Positions 55,740 to 64,000 of a DNA stretch of 64,000 nt are shown here, one piece after another; positions within the stretch are counted from its first letter, which is position 1; each line of letters begins with the position of its first letter. Under the pieces are notes generated by a model, which made no database searches, was not told the origin of the DNA, and saw only the letters and a program-made list of their open reading frames with translations. Origin of the DNA: Mesorhizobium japonicum MAFF 303099 (lineage in GTDB: Bacteria > Pseudomonadota > Alphaproteobacteria > Rhizobiales > Rhizobiaceae); NCBI RefSeq assembly GCF_000009625.1, contig NC_002678.2, positions 4,744,001 through 4,808,000 on the forward strand, written 5' to 3'. The translations under genes and the position numbers were made by a program.

Positions 55740-55958
55740 CGGTATCCGGCTTAACGAGGGCTTGCTCATACCTATTGCGAGCGTCGACGAGACTTGATCT
55801 TGAGGGTCGTGGCAATCTCTGCCTGGCCTTGCCAGCCGCATGGCGCAGCTCGCCGAGGCTCTCGACCTCTGTCCTTTTAACTCTTCGAAACGTGCGTCGA
55901 CACGCTCCCGACGCTCCTCAGGGAGGGCTGCGATCACGTCATCAAGCCTGCGTTCCAT
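55740..55958 (-). pseudogene. XRE-type antitoxin, frameshifted
   Basis: From ATG 55958, after AGGAGAGG, the frame reads MERRLDDVIAALPEERRERVDARFEELKG, a typical antitoxin N-terminus. It then shifts. EVESLGELRHAAGKA and AEIATTLKIK are readable in other frames, as expected for an XRE helix-turn-helix, and PSLSRI follows. The gene is broken by more than one indel. No intact toxin is beside it. Confidence 0.6.
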
Positions 55959-56045
55959 CACTTCCTCTCCTTCTTGTTCGCCGCCGCCCGGCGGTGAGAT
56001 GCCCTTAATGGCATTTGTCCAATGGCGTGTTGATTGGTGGCCCGC

Positions 56046-56114
56046 AACGGGAAGTCGCATCTGGCCATTGCCATCGCCCGGGCGCTCATCCGCGACAGCG
56101 GGCGCGGCCGCTAA
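56046..56114 (+). pseudogene. istB (IS21 helper ATPase) scrap
   Basis: The frame NGKSHLAIAIARALIRDSGRGR retains the end of Walker A and the following helix of IstB-type ATPases before a stop. Nothing else of the gene is left. Confidence 0.65.
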
Positions 56115-56729
56115 TTCGACGGAACAACGGACCGCACTGCTCGAGCCTCTCACGCATCATTGCGAGATCATGGAAATCGGACATGAATCCTGGCGCTTCA
56201 AGAACCGCGCCTGATCAACACATCGCCCAAGACGATCCGCGCTCGCCGGGCTTCGCAACCCGGACCAGCTCCGCCCGGCGAGCGCTAAACGCGATACGCT
56301 GCCGCCAATTTTTACCGGGATATTCGCTGCGGCCAAGCAAGAGGGACATCTTCTCAAAAAAAGCAAAACTGGGCTCATTATCGATGTAGCACCGCCAAAG
56401 TGCTCTGTGCATTTGCAGAGCGCGATTGACGAGTATCTGGGAGGGTTTTGCGCCGAGCTGGAACGGTCCGTGCAGTCCAAAATGCGTTCATAGGAAATAT
56501 GATCACTTGGCGAAAACGGCTGTTTGACCCGAATCTTTCTTTCAGTGGCTGAGCGGAGTCAGATTGGTCGATGTCTGCATCGTCATGGGTGTTGCAATCA
56601 ACGATGCCCAAAATGGCGAGCAGCATCTTGGGGGTCAAAGCCCTCAAGCGATTTGGCGGCCGAATCCTTGCGGTGGTCGACGACTTAGACAGGATACTTA
56701 TCGCCCGTCCATGCCGTCGCTTCGCTGGT

Positions 56730-56855
56730 GTGATCTGCATCTTTGCTTCCAGAAGAAGGGCAGGGACACGCCCAAGTGCGAAGTCGATCTCGTTACAGCG
56801 ATTGAAGGTGGCTGGGACGCACGATCGCGAAAACTATGGCAAAGGACATGACTGA
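56730..56855 (+). pseudogene. Gp49/HigB-type toxin remnant
   Basis: CFQKKGRDTPKCEVDL in one frame and LQRLKVAG with a charged tail in another match the C-terminal part of phage-derived Gp49-like (RelE/HigB) toxins, which end in FQKKxxxTPKxEIDLxxxRLKxA. It ends just before an antitoxin remnant, the usual toxin-antitoxin order for this family. The N-terminal half is not recognisable. Confidence 0.55.
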
Positions 56856-56871
56856 AGAATCACCGGCGAAA

Positions 56872-57066
56872 TGACCAGCGGCAACGTGTTTGCGGATTTG
56901 GGCTTTGATAATTCCGAAGAGGAATTGTCGAAAGCCAAGCTCGCCGTGAGATCCGCGCCATCATTGTGCGTGGGCGCCTCACTCAAGCGAAATCGGCTCA
57001 ATTGCTTGCTATGAAACAGCTCGACATATCTGCCATAGTCACGGGCGAACAGGCAAGTTCTCTATA
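56872..57066 (+). pseudogene. XRE-type (HigA-like) antitoxin, one frameshift
   Basis: ATG 56872 starts MTSGNVFADLGFDNSEEELSK, the standard start of this family. After about 25 codons the frame shifts and continues as EIRAIIVRGRLTQAKSAQLL, then MKQLDISAIVTGE, an XRE helix-turn-helix. A stop follows at about 57066. With the toxin scrap in front, this is a dead toxin-antitoxin locus. Confidence 0.68.
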
Positions 57067-57373
57067 GATCGCCGGGTGCGCTGCCTCGATCGACTCGATT
57101 ATAAGGCGGACGTTGTGGCGCGCCACAAGTAGCGCAAATCGGCACGAACTGCCGCACAAGCAGCCTAATCATTGGCGGAAGCATGGGGTCCAGCTCTCGA
57201 CAAGATCGTCTTCCTCGGGGATTTCTATCTCCTCGCCCTCCTGGCCTATTTCGGTGCATACGAGGATCATGAGTGCCGAACTGCCCTTTGCGCTCCAGTT
57301 TTCCTCCGGAAGCGGGTCGTCGTTTCGCAGCGGCACGGATGACCTTATCCGGACGACGTTGGCTCTTCCGTTC
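57067..57373. other. intergenic, no recognised gene
   Basis: Only chance frames are seen between the dead antitoxin and the LacI-type pseudogene. Confidence 0.45.
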
Positions 57374-58401
57374 TTAAGTCCAAATGCTCTCTGGCGTGAG
57401 GATCTCGAACGGAACAAGCCGCTGTTCGACTAACCGTGTGTCTGTGCGTTCGATCATGCGCAGCATCACATCGATGAGTTCTTCAGGCATTCTGTCGACG
57501 GGATGGCACAAGGAAGCAGTAATCAAGCCTTCGCTCAATCCCTTGCGTGTCTCGGGCCCGATGTCGCGGCAGACGACCCGGATTTTGCACTGCTGCTCCG
57601 CAGCGAGCTCGCACATAGCACGCAGGACGCCGGAAATGCCGCCGCCATTGACGAAGATGCCCCTGAGCTCCGGCTCCTCCGCTATCAGCCTGCGAACGAC
57701 TGCATAGGCGTTATTCGGCATCTCATGGGTCAGGAGGGTTTCGCTGACGTGGAACTCGGGCCGTGCTCGCGCATGTATGAGCGAAAGCTCGCATCCGAGA
57801 TGTAACGATTGCTGCCGATGAGAGGAAAGACCTTGCCGGGCCGACCGGACGTCTGGCTGACAAACCATGCGGCGGTGCGGCCGGCCTTCCAGTTGTCGGT
57901 TCCCACAAAGCCGGCCCGGCTGGCGGCAGACAGGTCGGTGACATAGGCGATCACCGGAACGCCCTTGACGCGCAACTCGTCAATCGCCTGGCCGACGAGC
58001 GGGTGATCGGCCGAGATCACCGCGATTGCATCGGCGCTTCCGCCCATCTTGAGCAGATTGGCAGCGACCGCTTCTGGGGAAGGTTCGTCCTGGAAGAGCA
58101 CGTCGGGCTCAATAACCACATCTGTGCGTCGCGCGCAGGCACCGAGAAGCGCCTCGGCCCGAATCCGACAGAGCGGCCGGTGCGATTGCTGCATGAGAAA
58201 GCTCAAGTGCCGATGCGGGAGATTATCCCGCCTGCGTTCGTGCAGCGGCCCCGAACTGTGGAAGCCGATCTGCTGCGCTGCGTTCAAGATGAGGTCGGCC
58301 GTCTGCGGTCGCAGTGTGCCAGTTCCGTGCAAGAGCCTATTGACAGTGGAAACACTTACGCCCGCGGCTTTCGCCAGATCGGCGATCGTTGGCCTGTTCA
58401 T
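57374..58401 (-). pseudogene. LacI-family transcriptional regulator, frameshifted
   Basis: ATG 58401 opens with MNRPTIADLAKAAGVSVSTV, a LacI helix-turn-helix, then a periplasmic-binding-like sensor (IAVISADHPLVGQAID, GVPVIAYVTDLS, FVGTDNWKAGRTAAWF). Around 57780 the frame breaks. The rest (HEMPNNAYAVVRRLIAEEP, GIFVNGGGISGVLRAM, LVPFEI) continues in another frame to the stop at 57374. It is divergent to an aminotransferase pseudogene that it may once have regulated. One indel would restore it. Confidence 0.82.
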
Positions 58402-58559
58402 CAGCCGCCACCCATATGTAGTTCGTGAATGACGCCTTCCAAGTGCAAATGCCATGTCAGCGTCAAAAGAGGCGTAGCTCTCCGGATCCTTCGAGGAGAG
58501 GCCTAACATGTTTGACGAAATCTTCGCGCCGCCTGACGCCAATCGGCAAGATTGTTCGC

Positions 58560-59180
58560 CCGCAGCCGCCCGTTTTCCTCGAGCCACGCGCGCAGCGGCT
58601 GTGCGATCCGAAGCCGCTCGGCGCGCGGCAACGCGAACGCGCCAATCTGGCTGACCTCAACGGACAGCGCTTTCGGGACCTCAACAACACTTTCGCCATC
58701 CTGATGCATAGGGATGGCTTTACCCCGGCGCTTGATGCGGCGCGCATCCTTCATGACGGCAACCGCCTTTTGGATTCGACAGCACATGAGATCGACCTTG
58801 CTGAACTATCTGCTCGATTGTCTTCCGGCGGTCGAGCAGATCAATCTCGTCAAACATCGACACTGAGCTGTGACGATCGCCATCAAGGCGGCGCGCGCAT
58901 TCACTGGACGCACGGGCATGCCAGATCGAACGCGCTTAGCAGGAATCCTTTGATTGGGCCGAGGTAGGCCAGGGGAGGGATATCCGCAACATCGCGTCGC
59001 CGCAGGCGCCAGCGCCCGTGCCGGCTTACGCAGGCGCCGGTATCGATTGCCGATGAGGTCGTCATTCGTCCCTTCAATGATGCCAATGGTGCGGCCATGC
59101 TGGTGATGGACTGCATGGACGACCCTCCACATAAGGGCGGGCCGGGCATCAACTGCCTCTCGTCGAAACCACAAGCTCTT
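58560..59180 (+). pseudogene. class III (glutamate-1-semialdehyde type) aminotransferase, decayed
   Basis: Readable pieces in order are NGQRFRDLNNTFAILMHRDG, FTPALDAARILHDGNRLLD, STAHEIDLAELSARL, IKAARAFTGRTGMPD in another frame, and VADEVVIRPFNDANGAA. They match the N-terminal half of glutamate-1-semialdehyde-type aminotransferases. The cofactor lysine domain is missing and there are several frameshifts and stops. It lies opposite the LacI-type pseudogene, suggesting a lost catabolic locus. Confidence 0.68.
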
Positions 59181-59421
59181 CTTTTTCTTGGCAGTACGCT
59201 CCACGATCAATCCGACCGGGATTTAGGACCGCAGCCTGCTTGCCAAGGTGCTGAACTCCCCTTCCAAACAGCACCACGCGAACGGCAAAGATCATCAAGG
59301 TCGATGGTATGGAACAGCCTTTCGAAACGGCATCGAAGACGCCTACCCTCGTCGTGCTGATCACAAAGAGAAGGAAACGATCTATGGAACAGATTGCCAC
59401 CGCCGGCCTGGATCTTGGCGC
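59181..59421. other. short region between relics and queC
   Basis: No gene. A short plus-strand frame from ATG 59384 reads [18 protein letters not shown], which might be the first codons of an IS110-type transposase, but it ends within the queC 3' end. Confidence 0.35.
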
Positions 59422-60159
59422 TTACGTCATTTCATGGGCGGTCACGGGTGCCTCTTTGCAGGATCGGAATTGCTCCCATCCCGCTGCCCGAAGATTACAC
59501 TCGATGCAGGTCCCGCAACCGAAACCCCAGCTGTGTCTATGCTCGCGGTCTCCGCTATAGCAGGTGTGGCTTCCCTCGCAGATGAGCTTCACCAGCGCCT
59601 CTCCGCCCAGCCAATCCGCCAGCGCCCAGGTCTGCGCCTTGTCACGGTGCATGAGGGGTGTGTGAATGATGAACCGCTTCTCCATTCCAAGGTTCAGGGC
59701 AAGTTGAATCGCCTTAACCGCGTCATCTCGACAATCTGGGTAGCTGAAACGATCCGTCTCGGCCACGCCGATTACGAGGTGTTTCGCGCTCAGCCGGTAA
59801 GCTAACGCGGCCGCAAAGCCGAGGAACAGAAGGTTGCGGCCAGGCACGAAGGTATTTGGTAGACCGTTCGCGTTCAGTGCGACCTCGACGCCGCGCGTGA
59901 GCGCGGTATCACTGATTTGGCCGAGCACGGCCATGTCAATCATGTGGTCCCCGCCTAGTCGCCCGCGCCAGGCCGGAAAGTCTGTTCGAATGCGCTCGAG
60001 CAGGTAAGGCCGCACATCGAGCTCGATCCGATGCCGCTGCCCATAGTCGAAGCCGATTGTCTCGACGCGCTCGAAGTTCTCGAGCGCCCAAGCCAGGCAG
60101 GTTGTCGAATCCTGGCCGCCGGAGAAAAGGACGAGTGCGGTTCCCGGATCTCGTTGCAT
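59422..60159 (-). CDS. queC: 7-cyano-7-deazaguanine synthase (QueC)
   Basis: 245 residues. The PP-loop [18 protein letters not shown] lies at the N-terminus, and the zinc-binding cysteines are in HTCYSGD and [13 protein letters not shown] near the C-terminus. It makes preQ0 from 7-carboxy-7-deazaguanine with ATP and ammonia. ATG 60159 follows GAGGG, 4 bases after the queD stop; the frame extends into queD. It is the last gene of a queE-queD-queC operon. Confidence 0.95.
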   Translation of the reverse strand: MQRDPGTALVLFSGGQDSTTCLAWALENFERVETIGFDYGQRHRIELDVRPYLLERIRTDFPAWRGRLGGDHMIDMAVLGQISDTALTRGVEVALNANGLPNTFVPGRNLLFLGFAAALAYRLSAKHLVIGVAETDRFSYPDCRDDAVKAIQLALNLGMEKRFIIHTPLMHRDKAQTWALADWLGGEALVKLICEGSHTCYSGDREHRHSWGFGCGTCIECNLRAAGWEQFRSCKEAPVTAHEMT

Positions 60160-60163
60160 CGGG

Positions 60164-60517
60164 TCAACCCTCGTATTCAGCCCAGCACAGCGGTGTCTCA
60201 TAGACTGTTACCGAGCACATTTGGCCAAGAAGCGGCTTGGTTTGGTTCCAGATCCAGACCGCAATGTTTTCCGCGGTCGGATTGTCGAGACCTTCAATCT
60301 CATTCAGATACTGATGGTCGAGACGTTGCAGAAGCGGTCCGAACACAGCCTCGACATCGAAGAAATCGATGACAAAGCCCGTATCTGGATCGACGGGCCC
60401 TTCCAGACGCAGTTCCACACGGTAGGAATGGCCATGTATGCGGTGACAGCGGTGGGTTGCTGGCACCCGCGGAAGACAGTGCGCCGCCTCGAAGGTGAAA
60501 GCTTGCGTAATCTTCAT
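60164..60517 (-). CDS. queD: 6-carboxytetrahydropterin synthase (QueD)
   Basis: 117 residues. The zinc histidines are in FEAAHCLP and [10 protein letters not shown], with the catalytic cysteine in [10 protein letters not shown], and a C-terminal [13 protein letters not shown]. It turns 7,8-dihydroneopterin triphosphate into 6-carboxytetrahydropterin. ATG 60517 overlaps the queE stop (ATGA), implying coupling. Confidence 0.94.
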   Translation of the reverse strand: MKITQAFTFEAAHCLPRVPATHRCHRIHGHSYRVELRLEGPVDPDTGFVIDFFDVEAVFGPLLQRLDHQYLNEIEGLDNPTAENIAVWIWNQTKPLLGQMCSVTVYETPLCWAEYEG

Positions 60518-61149
60518 GGGATTCCGAGAAATTTGTGGGTTTGAAGGCTCAAGCGCCAACGTGGGTTGGCAAGACAATAGGCCACTGCGGCGGCCGTATT
60601 CGCCTCGCGCTCGGGCCCATCCATCGGCTGAAGCAAAAGGTGCTCAAACGCGAGAACTTCGAAATGTTCGGGCTCCGCGCCAATCTGAGGATATACAAGC
60701 TTTAGCTCGTCCCCTGCCATGACCACGAGGCGTGCATTGCATTTCGGACTGACGCACAGCCAGTCGATGCCGGCGGGTGTGGGGATGGTACCATTGGTCT
60801 CCACGGCAATTTCAAACGCCAAGCAATGCAGCGCTTCCAAGAGTTCTTCATCGATCTGGAGGAGGGGTTCCCCTCCGGTGAGCACGACAAAACGCTGCCC
60901 AGCTCCCTGCCCGCGCCAGGCTTGCTCGACCGCCAACGCAAGCTGCCGTGCGGTGTCAAAATGTCGGCCACCGGGGCCATCTACGCCAACGAAATCGGTG
61001 TCGCAAAATCCGCAGAATGCTTTTGCCCGGTCGCCTTCACGTCCCGACCAAAGGTTACAGCCGGCGAAACGACAAAACACGGCGGCCCGCCCGGCATTTC
61101 GTCCTTCACCTTGAAGGGTGTAGAAAATTTCCTTGACCGCATATGACAT
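60514..61149 (-). CDS. queE: 7-carboxy-7-deazaguanine synthase (QueE)
   Basis: A 211-residue radical SAM enzyme with the long QueE-type cluster motif CNLWSGREGDRAKAFCGFC near residue 31, VVLTGGEPLLQ near 88 and ETNGT near 117. It converts 6-carboxytetrahydropterin to 7-carboxy-7-deazaguanine. It is the first gene of the que operon and lies 236 bases from the nifU-like gene in the same direction. A folE gene is not in the window. Confidence 0.94.
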   Translation of the reverse strand: MSYAVKEIFYTLQGEGRNAGRAAVFCRFAGCNLWSGREGDRAKAFCGFCDTDFVGVDGPGGRHFDTARQLALAVEQAWRGQGAGQRFVVLTGGEPLLQIDEELLEALHCLAFEIAVETNGTIPTPAGIDWLCVSPKCNARLVVMAGDELKLVYPQIGAEPEHFEVLAFEHLLLQPMDGPEREANTAAAVAYCLANPRWRLSLQTHKFLGIP

Positions 61150-61385
61150 TGCTTAAGCGGCCTTCGAGTGAGCAAGGCAGCATCTCTGCTGGCTTACGAG
61201 ACGCGGCAAAAGGTGGGAAATGTCCCACTGCAGGTTTTGCAGCTCGTTCCACCGCCGAGGCTCGTTGCCGAAACCCCACTCGCTCGAAGTGCACGCAGAA
61301 TTGGGTTTCAGCGGGGGAAGGCTGCGGGGAAGGGCCTCTCGCTCATCGAAGCCTATCACCTCGAGAAACGCCCCTATCACCTCAC
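61150..61385. other. region between the nifU-like gene and queE
   Basis: A 78-codon minus-strand frame (61153-61389) overlaps the nifU-like stop. It begins MSEVIGAFLEVIGFDEREAL and has no recognised family. It could be a small gene or chance. No promoter for queE was found, so readthrough from the iscA promoter is possible. Confidence 0.4.
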
Positions 61386-61901
61386 TCATGGCGATGATGC
61401 CTTGACGAGGACGAGGCGTGAGAATCCTGGCGTCTCCTCGAAAGCCTGCCTCACAGCATGGAAGAACTCGCTCATCAGCCGCAAACCGCGCTCCAAAATG
61501 AGGCGGTCGAGCGATGAGTATATCGTGTGCGGCGGCAGGGCGCCGAGAAAATCTGCCATTTCCTGATCGGTGATCTGAAGGGCTTCATCGATGGTCTTGC
61601 CGACGATGAATTGGGTAATTGTCGAGGAAGCGGTTATGGCCGAGCCGCGGCCGAAGGTCTGGAACGTTGCGGCAGTAATCGTCTCGGTCTTGGGGTCGAA
61701 ACCCATCATCAATTTAAGCCCGTCGCCGCAGGCGACGGCGCCGACCTCGCCGGCTGCATTGGGGATGTCCAAAACGCCGACATTGTGCGGATTGATGAAA
61801 TAGAGCTTGTCGCTGAAGAGGTAGACGTTGTCGGTATTATCCCGCACGGTGCCGATCCTTGTCGTGATGGCGGCTAGCCGAAGGACTTGCCGCAGGCACA
61901 T
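61386..61901 (-). CDS. NifU-like N-terminal scaffold homologue with missing cluster ligands
   Basis: A 171-residue IscU-type domain following iscA. FINPHNVGVLDIPNAAGEVG, ACGDGLKLMMGFDP and ATFQTFGRGSAITASSTITQ align with NifU, and DEALQITDQEMADFLGALPP follows. Of the three scaffold cysteines only the first (ACGD) remains. The second, FGCGS in relatives, is FGRGS, and the HCS motif is IYS. The central ferredoxin-like and C-terminal Nfu domains of full NifU are absent. It probably cannot assemble clusters normally and may be a decaying gene. The start overlaps the iscA end; the first 30 residues are not family-like. Confidence 0.75.
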   Translation of the reverse strand: MCLRQVLRLAAITTRIGTVRDNTDNVYLFSDKLYFINPHNVGVLDIPNAAGEVGAVACGDGLKLMMGFDPKTETITAATFQTFGRGSAITASSTITQFIVGKTIDEALQITDQEMADFLGALPPHTIYSSLDRLILERGLRLMSEFFHAVRQAFEETPGFSRLVLVKASSP

Positions 61902-62194
61902 TTGTCCCGCGCATTGGGATTGTCGAAGACAAAGCCCGAGGACTCCAGGTCCGTGACGAAGTCAACGGTCATGCCGGCGAGATGGGGCTGGGAGTTTGCG
62001 TCGACGAACACCTTGAACCCGTCCGTCTCCATGATGGCATCGCCCTCGCGCGAGACGCTTTCCAGACCCATCAGGTATTTGAGGCCGGCGCAGCCGCCCG
62101 CCTCGACCATGATGCGAAAGCCTTCCGCCGGCTCGTCGGCGCGGGAAAGCGCGGCCTTGACGGCGGCGACGGCGTTTTCAGTGAGTGTGATCAT
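61874..62194 (-). CDS. iscA: IscA/HesB-type iron-sulfur assembly protein of the nif set
   Basis: 106 residues starting MITLTENAVAAVKAAL. The three conserved cysteines are in AGGCAGLKYLMG and DKCACGKSFG near the C-terminus. A-type carriers move or hold Fe-S clusters. It precedes the nifU-like gene, which is usual in nif clusters. The start at 62194 is chosen over an upstream ATG by family length. A sigma-54 element lies 38 bases upstream and two activator sites lie further up. Confidence 0.92.
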   Translation of the reverse strand: MITLTENAVAAVKAALSRADEPAEGFRIMVEAGGCAGLKYLMGLESVSREGDAIMETDGFKVFVDANSQPHLAGMTVDFVTDLESSGFVFDNPNARDKCACGKSFG

Positions 62195-62231
62195 GGGACT
62201 ATTTTCTTGCTGATGCATTCGCAAGTCGCGC

Positions 62232-62247
62232 TGCACAGGACGTGCCA
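62232..62247 (-). promoter_or_regulatory. sigma-54 promoter of iscA-nifU-like operon
   Basis: On the minus strand it reads TGGCACG-TCCT-GTGCA: perfect -24, correct GC at -12, one mismatch (G for T). Confidence 0.72.
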
Positions 62248-62293
62248 GAGAGGAAGATTGGATTAAAACACCGGGTTAGCGGATTTGACTCCC

Positions 62294-62327
62294 TGTCTCA
62301 CATCCAACAATTGTCGGATGTCGGACA
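62294..62327. promoter_or_regulatory. two tandem NifA upstream activator sites
   Basis: Perfect TGT-N10-ACA at 62294-62309 and again at 62312-62327, only 2 bases apart. They are 47-80 bases upstream of the minus-strand -24 element at 62247. Confidence 0.72.
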
Positions 62328-62434
62328 GAGTGAAACTTGCATAGAAAAAGCGGCATCGGACAAATCGCCAGTGTCGTCGCCTGAGCCAGCGTTTTCGATC
62401 ATATGAATGTTGACCAGTGTAGGGGTGGGAACTC

Positions 62435-62700
62435 TTAGTCGTGCTGCGCTCCAAAAGCCGCGCCGTCGTCACCACACGGTAAGGTGGCGAACACCGGGTG
62501 GTCGATAACCGCATCGATCGCGCCTTCTCGAAGCAGGCGCGGTCGATTCTGCGTCAGCTCGTGGATGCCGAACACCACCCGCGTGCTCGGCCCGTGGCTT
62601 GCAGTGCGGCCGTCACCTCGGGAGGGCCGACTGAGGCATTGTAGACGCCGCGAAGCCAGGGGTGCGCCAACGCGCCGCCCAGCGAACGGCGCCATCACCG
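62435..62700 (-). pseudogene. LacI-family regulator, C-terminal fragment
   Basis: The minus strand encodes YNASVGPPEVTAALQATGRA, then, in a shifted frame, VVFGIHELTQNRPRLLREGA and IDAVIDHP. This matches the effector-domain end of LacI-type regulators of the sugar/inositol group. The DNA-binding half is missing. It is not the same gene as the pseudogene at 57374. Confidence 0.65.
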
Positions 62701-63199
62701 CCGGCGGCCACGGCCGCGATTAGAGGCCGCGGTCACTTCCAGTTCTGTCGCCAGTTCGCGGTCTGGCTCGTCCGCGTTCCAAAACGAAACTCGAGCGAGC
62801 CCCGGTCTCGCCGTCACATCGAAGGAGAGAAATTGCTATGTGTCACAGCTACTCGTCGGCAAGGATCCCGTCGCGGCCGACGTAGAGAAATACCAAAGCA
62901 TCGCGGTTGCACTCATGCTGGAAAAACCGGTGCGGTTATGTCAGTCGCCCTCGCCAACAACGCCGCCGATAGCGTTGCCGCAAAGGCGGGTACTGACTGC
63001 CACGCTATCGCTAGCCAAAGCGCTGCAACAGATTCGTCAAACAACTTTACAGACTCTTTGCGAATGCAAGCCGCTGACCATGATACGTTCGCTTTAAGTC
63101 CGATATTGGCCGAAGACAATCGTCGAAATCAATGGTTTGGAATACGTGAACATAGAACCTGCAGCGTTGACCGCATGCCGCATACAGAGAGGCCCTTGA
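62701..63199. other. intergenic region upstream of the EctB-like gene
   Basis: No recognised gene. A plus-strand frame (62662-63234) is open but has no family features. I found no sigma-54 element here. Confidence 0.45.
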
Positions 63200-64000
63200 A
63201 TGGATATCGACATTTTCGCAGCCTACGAGTCTAACGTTCGTCGCTATGGACGATCGTTTCCAACAGTCTTTAAAAAGTCGCTTGGGGCGACAATCTGGGA
63301 CGAGTCCGGAAAGCCATATATTGATTTCCTTGTAGGGTCAGGCGCGCTCAACTACGGTCATAACAACCCGGATATTATTGAACCGGCAATTCAATATCTC
63401 GCCGATCAAAATATCGTCTTGTCGCTTGATATGTATACAGCTGCAAAGCGTGATTTCATCGAAGTGTTTGTCGAGTCGATCCTGAAGCCCCGGGGCCTTT
63501 CTTACAAGATACAGTTTCCTGGGCCGACCGGGACGAACGCTAACGAAGCGGCGTTGGCGCTGGCGCGAAAATATACCGGCCGCTCGAGTGTCATGGCCTT
63601 CACAAATTCGTACCATGGCATGTCGCTCGGCTCCTTGGCGGTGTCGGGTTCAGCGTCAACCAGACAGCTTGGCGGCGTTGCTCGCCACGATGTGATCCGA
63701 GTGCCTTACGAGAACTATCCGAACCAAACTTTCGATTCCGCGAGTTACATTGATCACGTGTTGGGCGACCCAGGCAGCGGGATCGAAAAGCCGGCCGCAA
63801 TCATCCTGGAGCCCATCCAGGCAGAAGGCGGCATGAACACCGCATCCGCACCATGGCTCTCAGAAATTCAGCGCATTTGCCGTAAGCACGACGTTGTTTT
63901 CATCGTCGATGACATTCAGGCAGGTTCGGGACGAACGGGCGATTTCTTCTCATTCGAGTTCGCGAAAATCGAGCCCGACATCGTGTGTCTTTCGAAATCG
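63200..64000 (+). CDS. diaminobutyrate-2-oxoglutarate aminotransferase-like (EctB type), 3' end outside the window
   Basis: The first 267 codons of a class III aminotransferase: WDESGKPYIDFLVGSGALNYGH near residue 35, then QFPGPTGTNANEAALALARKYTGR, SYHGMSLGSLA, ILEPIQAEGGMN and VDDIQAGSGRTGDFF. The sequence stops at CLSKS, at the PLP lysine. EctB makes 2,4-diaminobutyrate from aspartate semialdehyde; it is used for ectoine, siderophores and other products. The ATG at 63200 follows GAGAGG. Its pathway partners lie outside the window. Confidence 0.88.
   Translation, partial: MDIDIFAAYESNVRRYGRSFPTVFKKSLGATIWDESGKPYIDFLVGSGALNYGHNNPDIIEPAIQYLADQNIVLSLDMYTAAKRDFIEVFVESILKPRGLSYKIQFPGPTGTNANEAALALARKYTGRSSVMAFTNSYHGMSLGSLAVSGSASTRQLGGVARHDVIRVPYENYPNQTFDSASYIDHVLGDPGSGIEKPAAIILEPIQAEGGMNTASAPWLSEIQRICRKHDVVFIVDDIQAGSGRTGDFFSFEFAKIEPDIVCLSKS

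Noticed and set aside
62662..63234. 190-codon plus-strand open frame before the EctB-like gene
   Set aside because: No family features, and it overlaps both the LacI-type remnant and the EctB-like start.

Overview
This window looks like a stretch of a Mesorhizobium-type symbiosis island (alphaproteobacterial rhizobium). The evidence is an intact nifHDKENX run, a nif-specific ferredoxin gene (fdxB), acdS behind a sigma-54 promoter, the start of a prxS-like peroxiredoxin, an ExoX-like exopolysaccharide repressor, a P450/SDR/luciferase-like monooxygenase cluster resembling y4vGHIJ of the NGR234 symbiotic plasmid, and many decayed genes and insertion-sequence relics. The genus is inferred from gene content and was not tested by a search.

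Layout. 1-7000: the 5' end of a peroxiredoxin gene (minus strand), then a copy of the nifH promoter with a nifH N-terminal scrap that reads into P450, ferredoxin, SnoaL-like, double-SDR (frameshifted) and LLM-monooxygenase genes. 7200-17138: a phosphonate biosynthesis cluster (PEP mutase, aminotransferase, nucleotidyltransferase, CDP-alcohol phosphatidyltransferase, methyltransferase, asparagine-synthase-like enzyme, an opposing alkaline-phosphatase-fold hydrolase and a nucleotidyltransferase-like/PLP fusion). 17193-23528: a DeoR regulator and a dipeptide-type ABC importer. 23570-27370: a helicase scrap, an AbiE-type toxin-antitoxin pair, a VapBC pair with truncated toxin, and an IS110-type transposase relic. 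27530-35815: nifHDKENX and a DUF269 gene. 35840-43000: response regulator, universal stress protein, a pyrE-like gene, acetoacetate decarboxylase and remnants. 42536-50557: a radical SAM gene, a GDP-mannose dehydratase pseudogene, and a module of flavin N-hydroxylase, truncated FAD oxidase, PhyH dioxygenase and cupin-MetRS fusion. 50900-55317: a second nif-linked segment (degenerate nifH/nifX/DUF269 pieces, DUF683, fdxB, exoX-like) and acdS. 55700-59420: mostly relics. 59422-62327: queE-queD-queC and a NifA-type iscA/nifU-like operon. The right edge holds the start of an EctB-like aminotransferase.

The unifying observation is regulatory. By eye I find nine sigma-54 -24/-12 elements, eight of them with at least one upstream NifA-type TGT-N10-ACA site. 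They precede not only nif genes but also the P450 cluster, the phosphonate cluster, the radical SAM gene and the N-hydroxylase/cupin-MetRS module. The last module has the gene pair known from hydrazine (N-N bond) biosynthesis in Streptomyces. The window therefore appears to encode at least two specialised-metabolite pathways, one phosphonate and one hydrazine-type, placed under nitrogen-fixation control. The idea that their products are made in nodules is inference.

The nif region also shows segmental duplication. An intact DUF269 gene follows nifX, but its usual partners (DUF683 gene and fdxB) lie about 16 kb away behind a degenerate second copy of nifX-end/DUF269. Two related ~250-bp NifA promoters, at 42.6 and 51.0 kb, mark the same kind of duplication.
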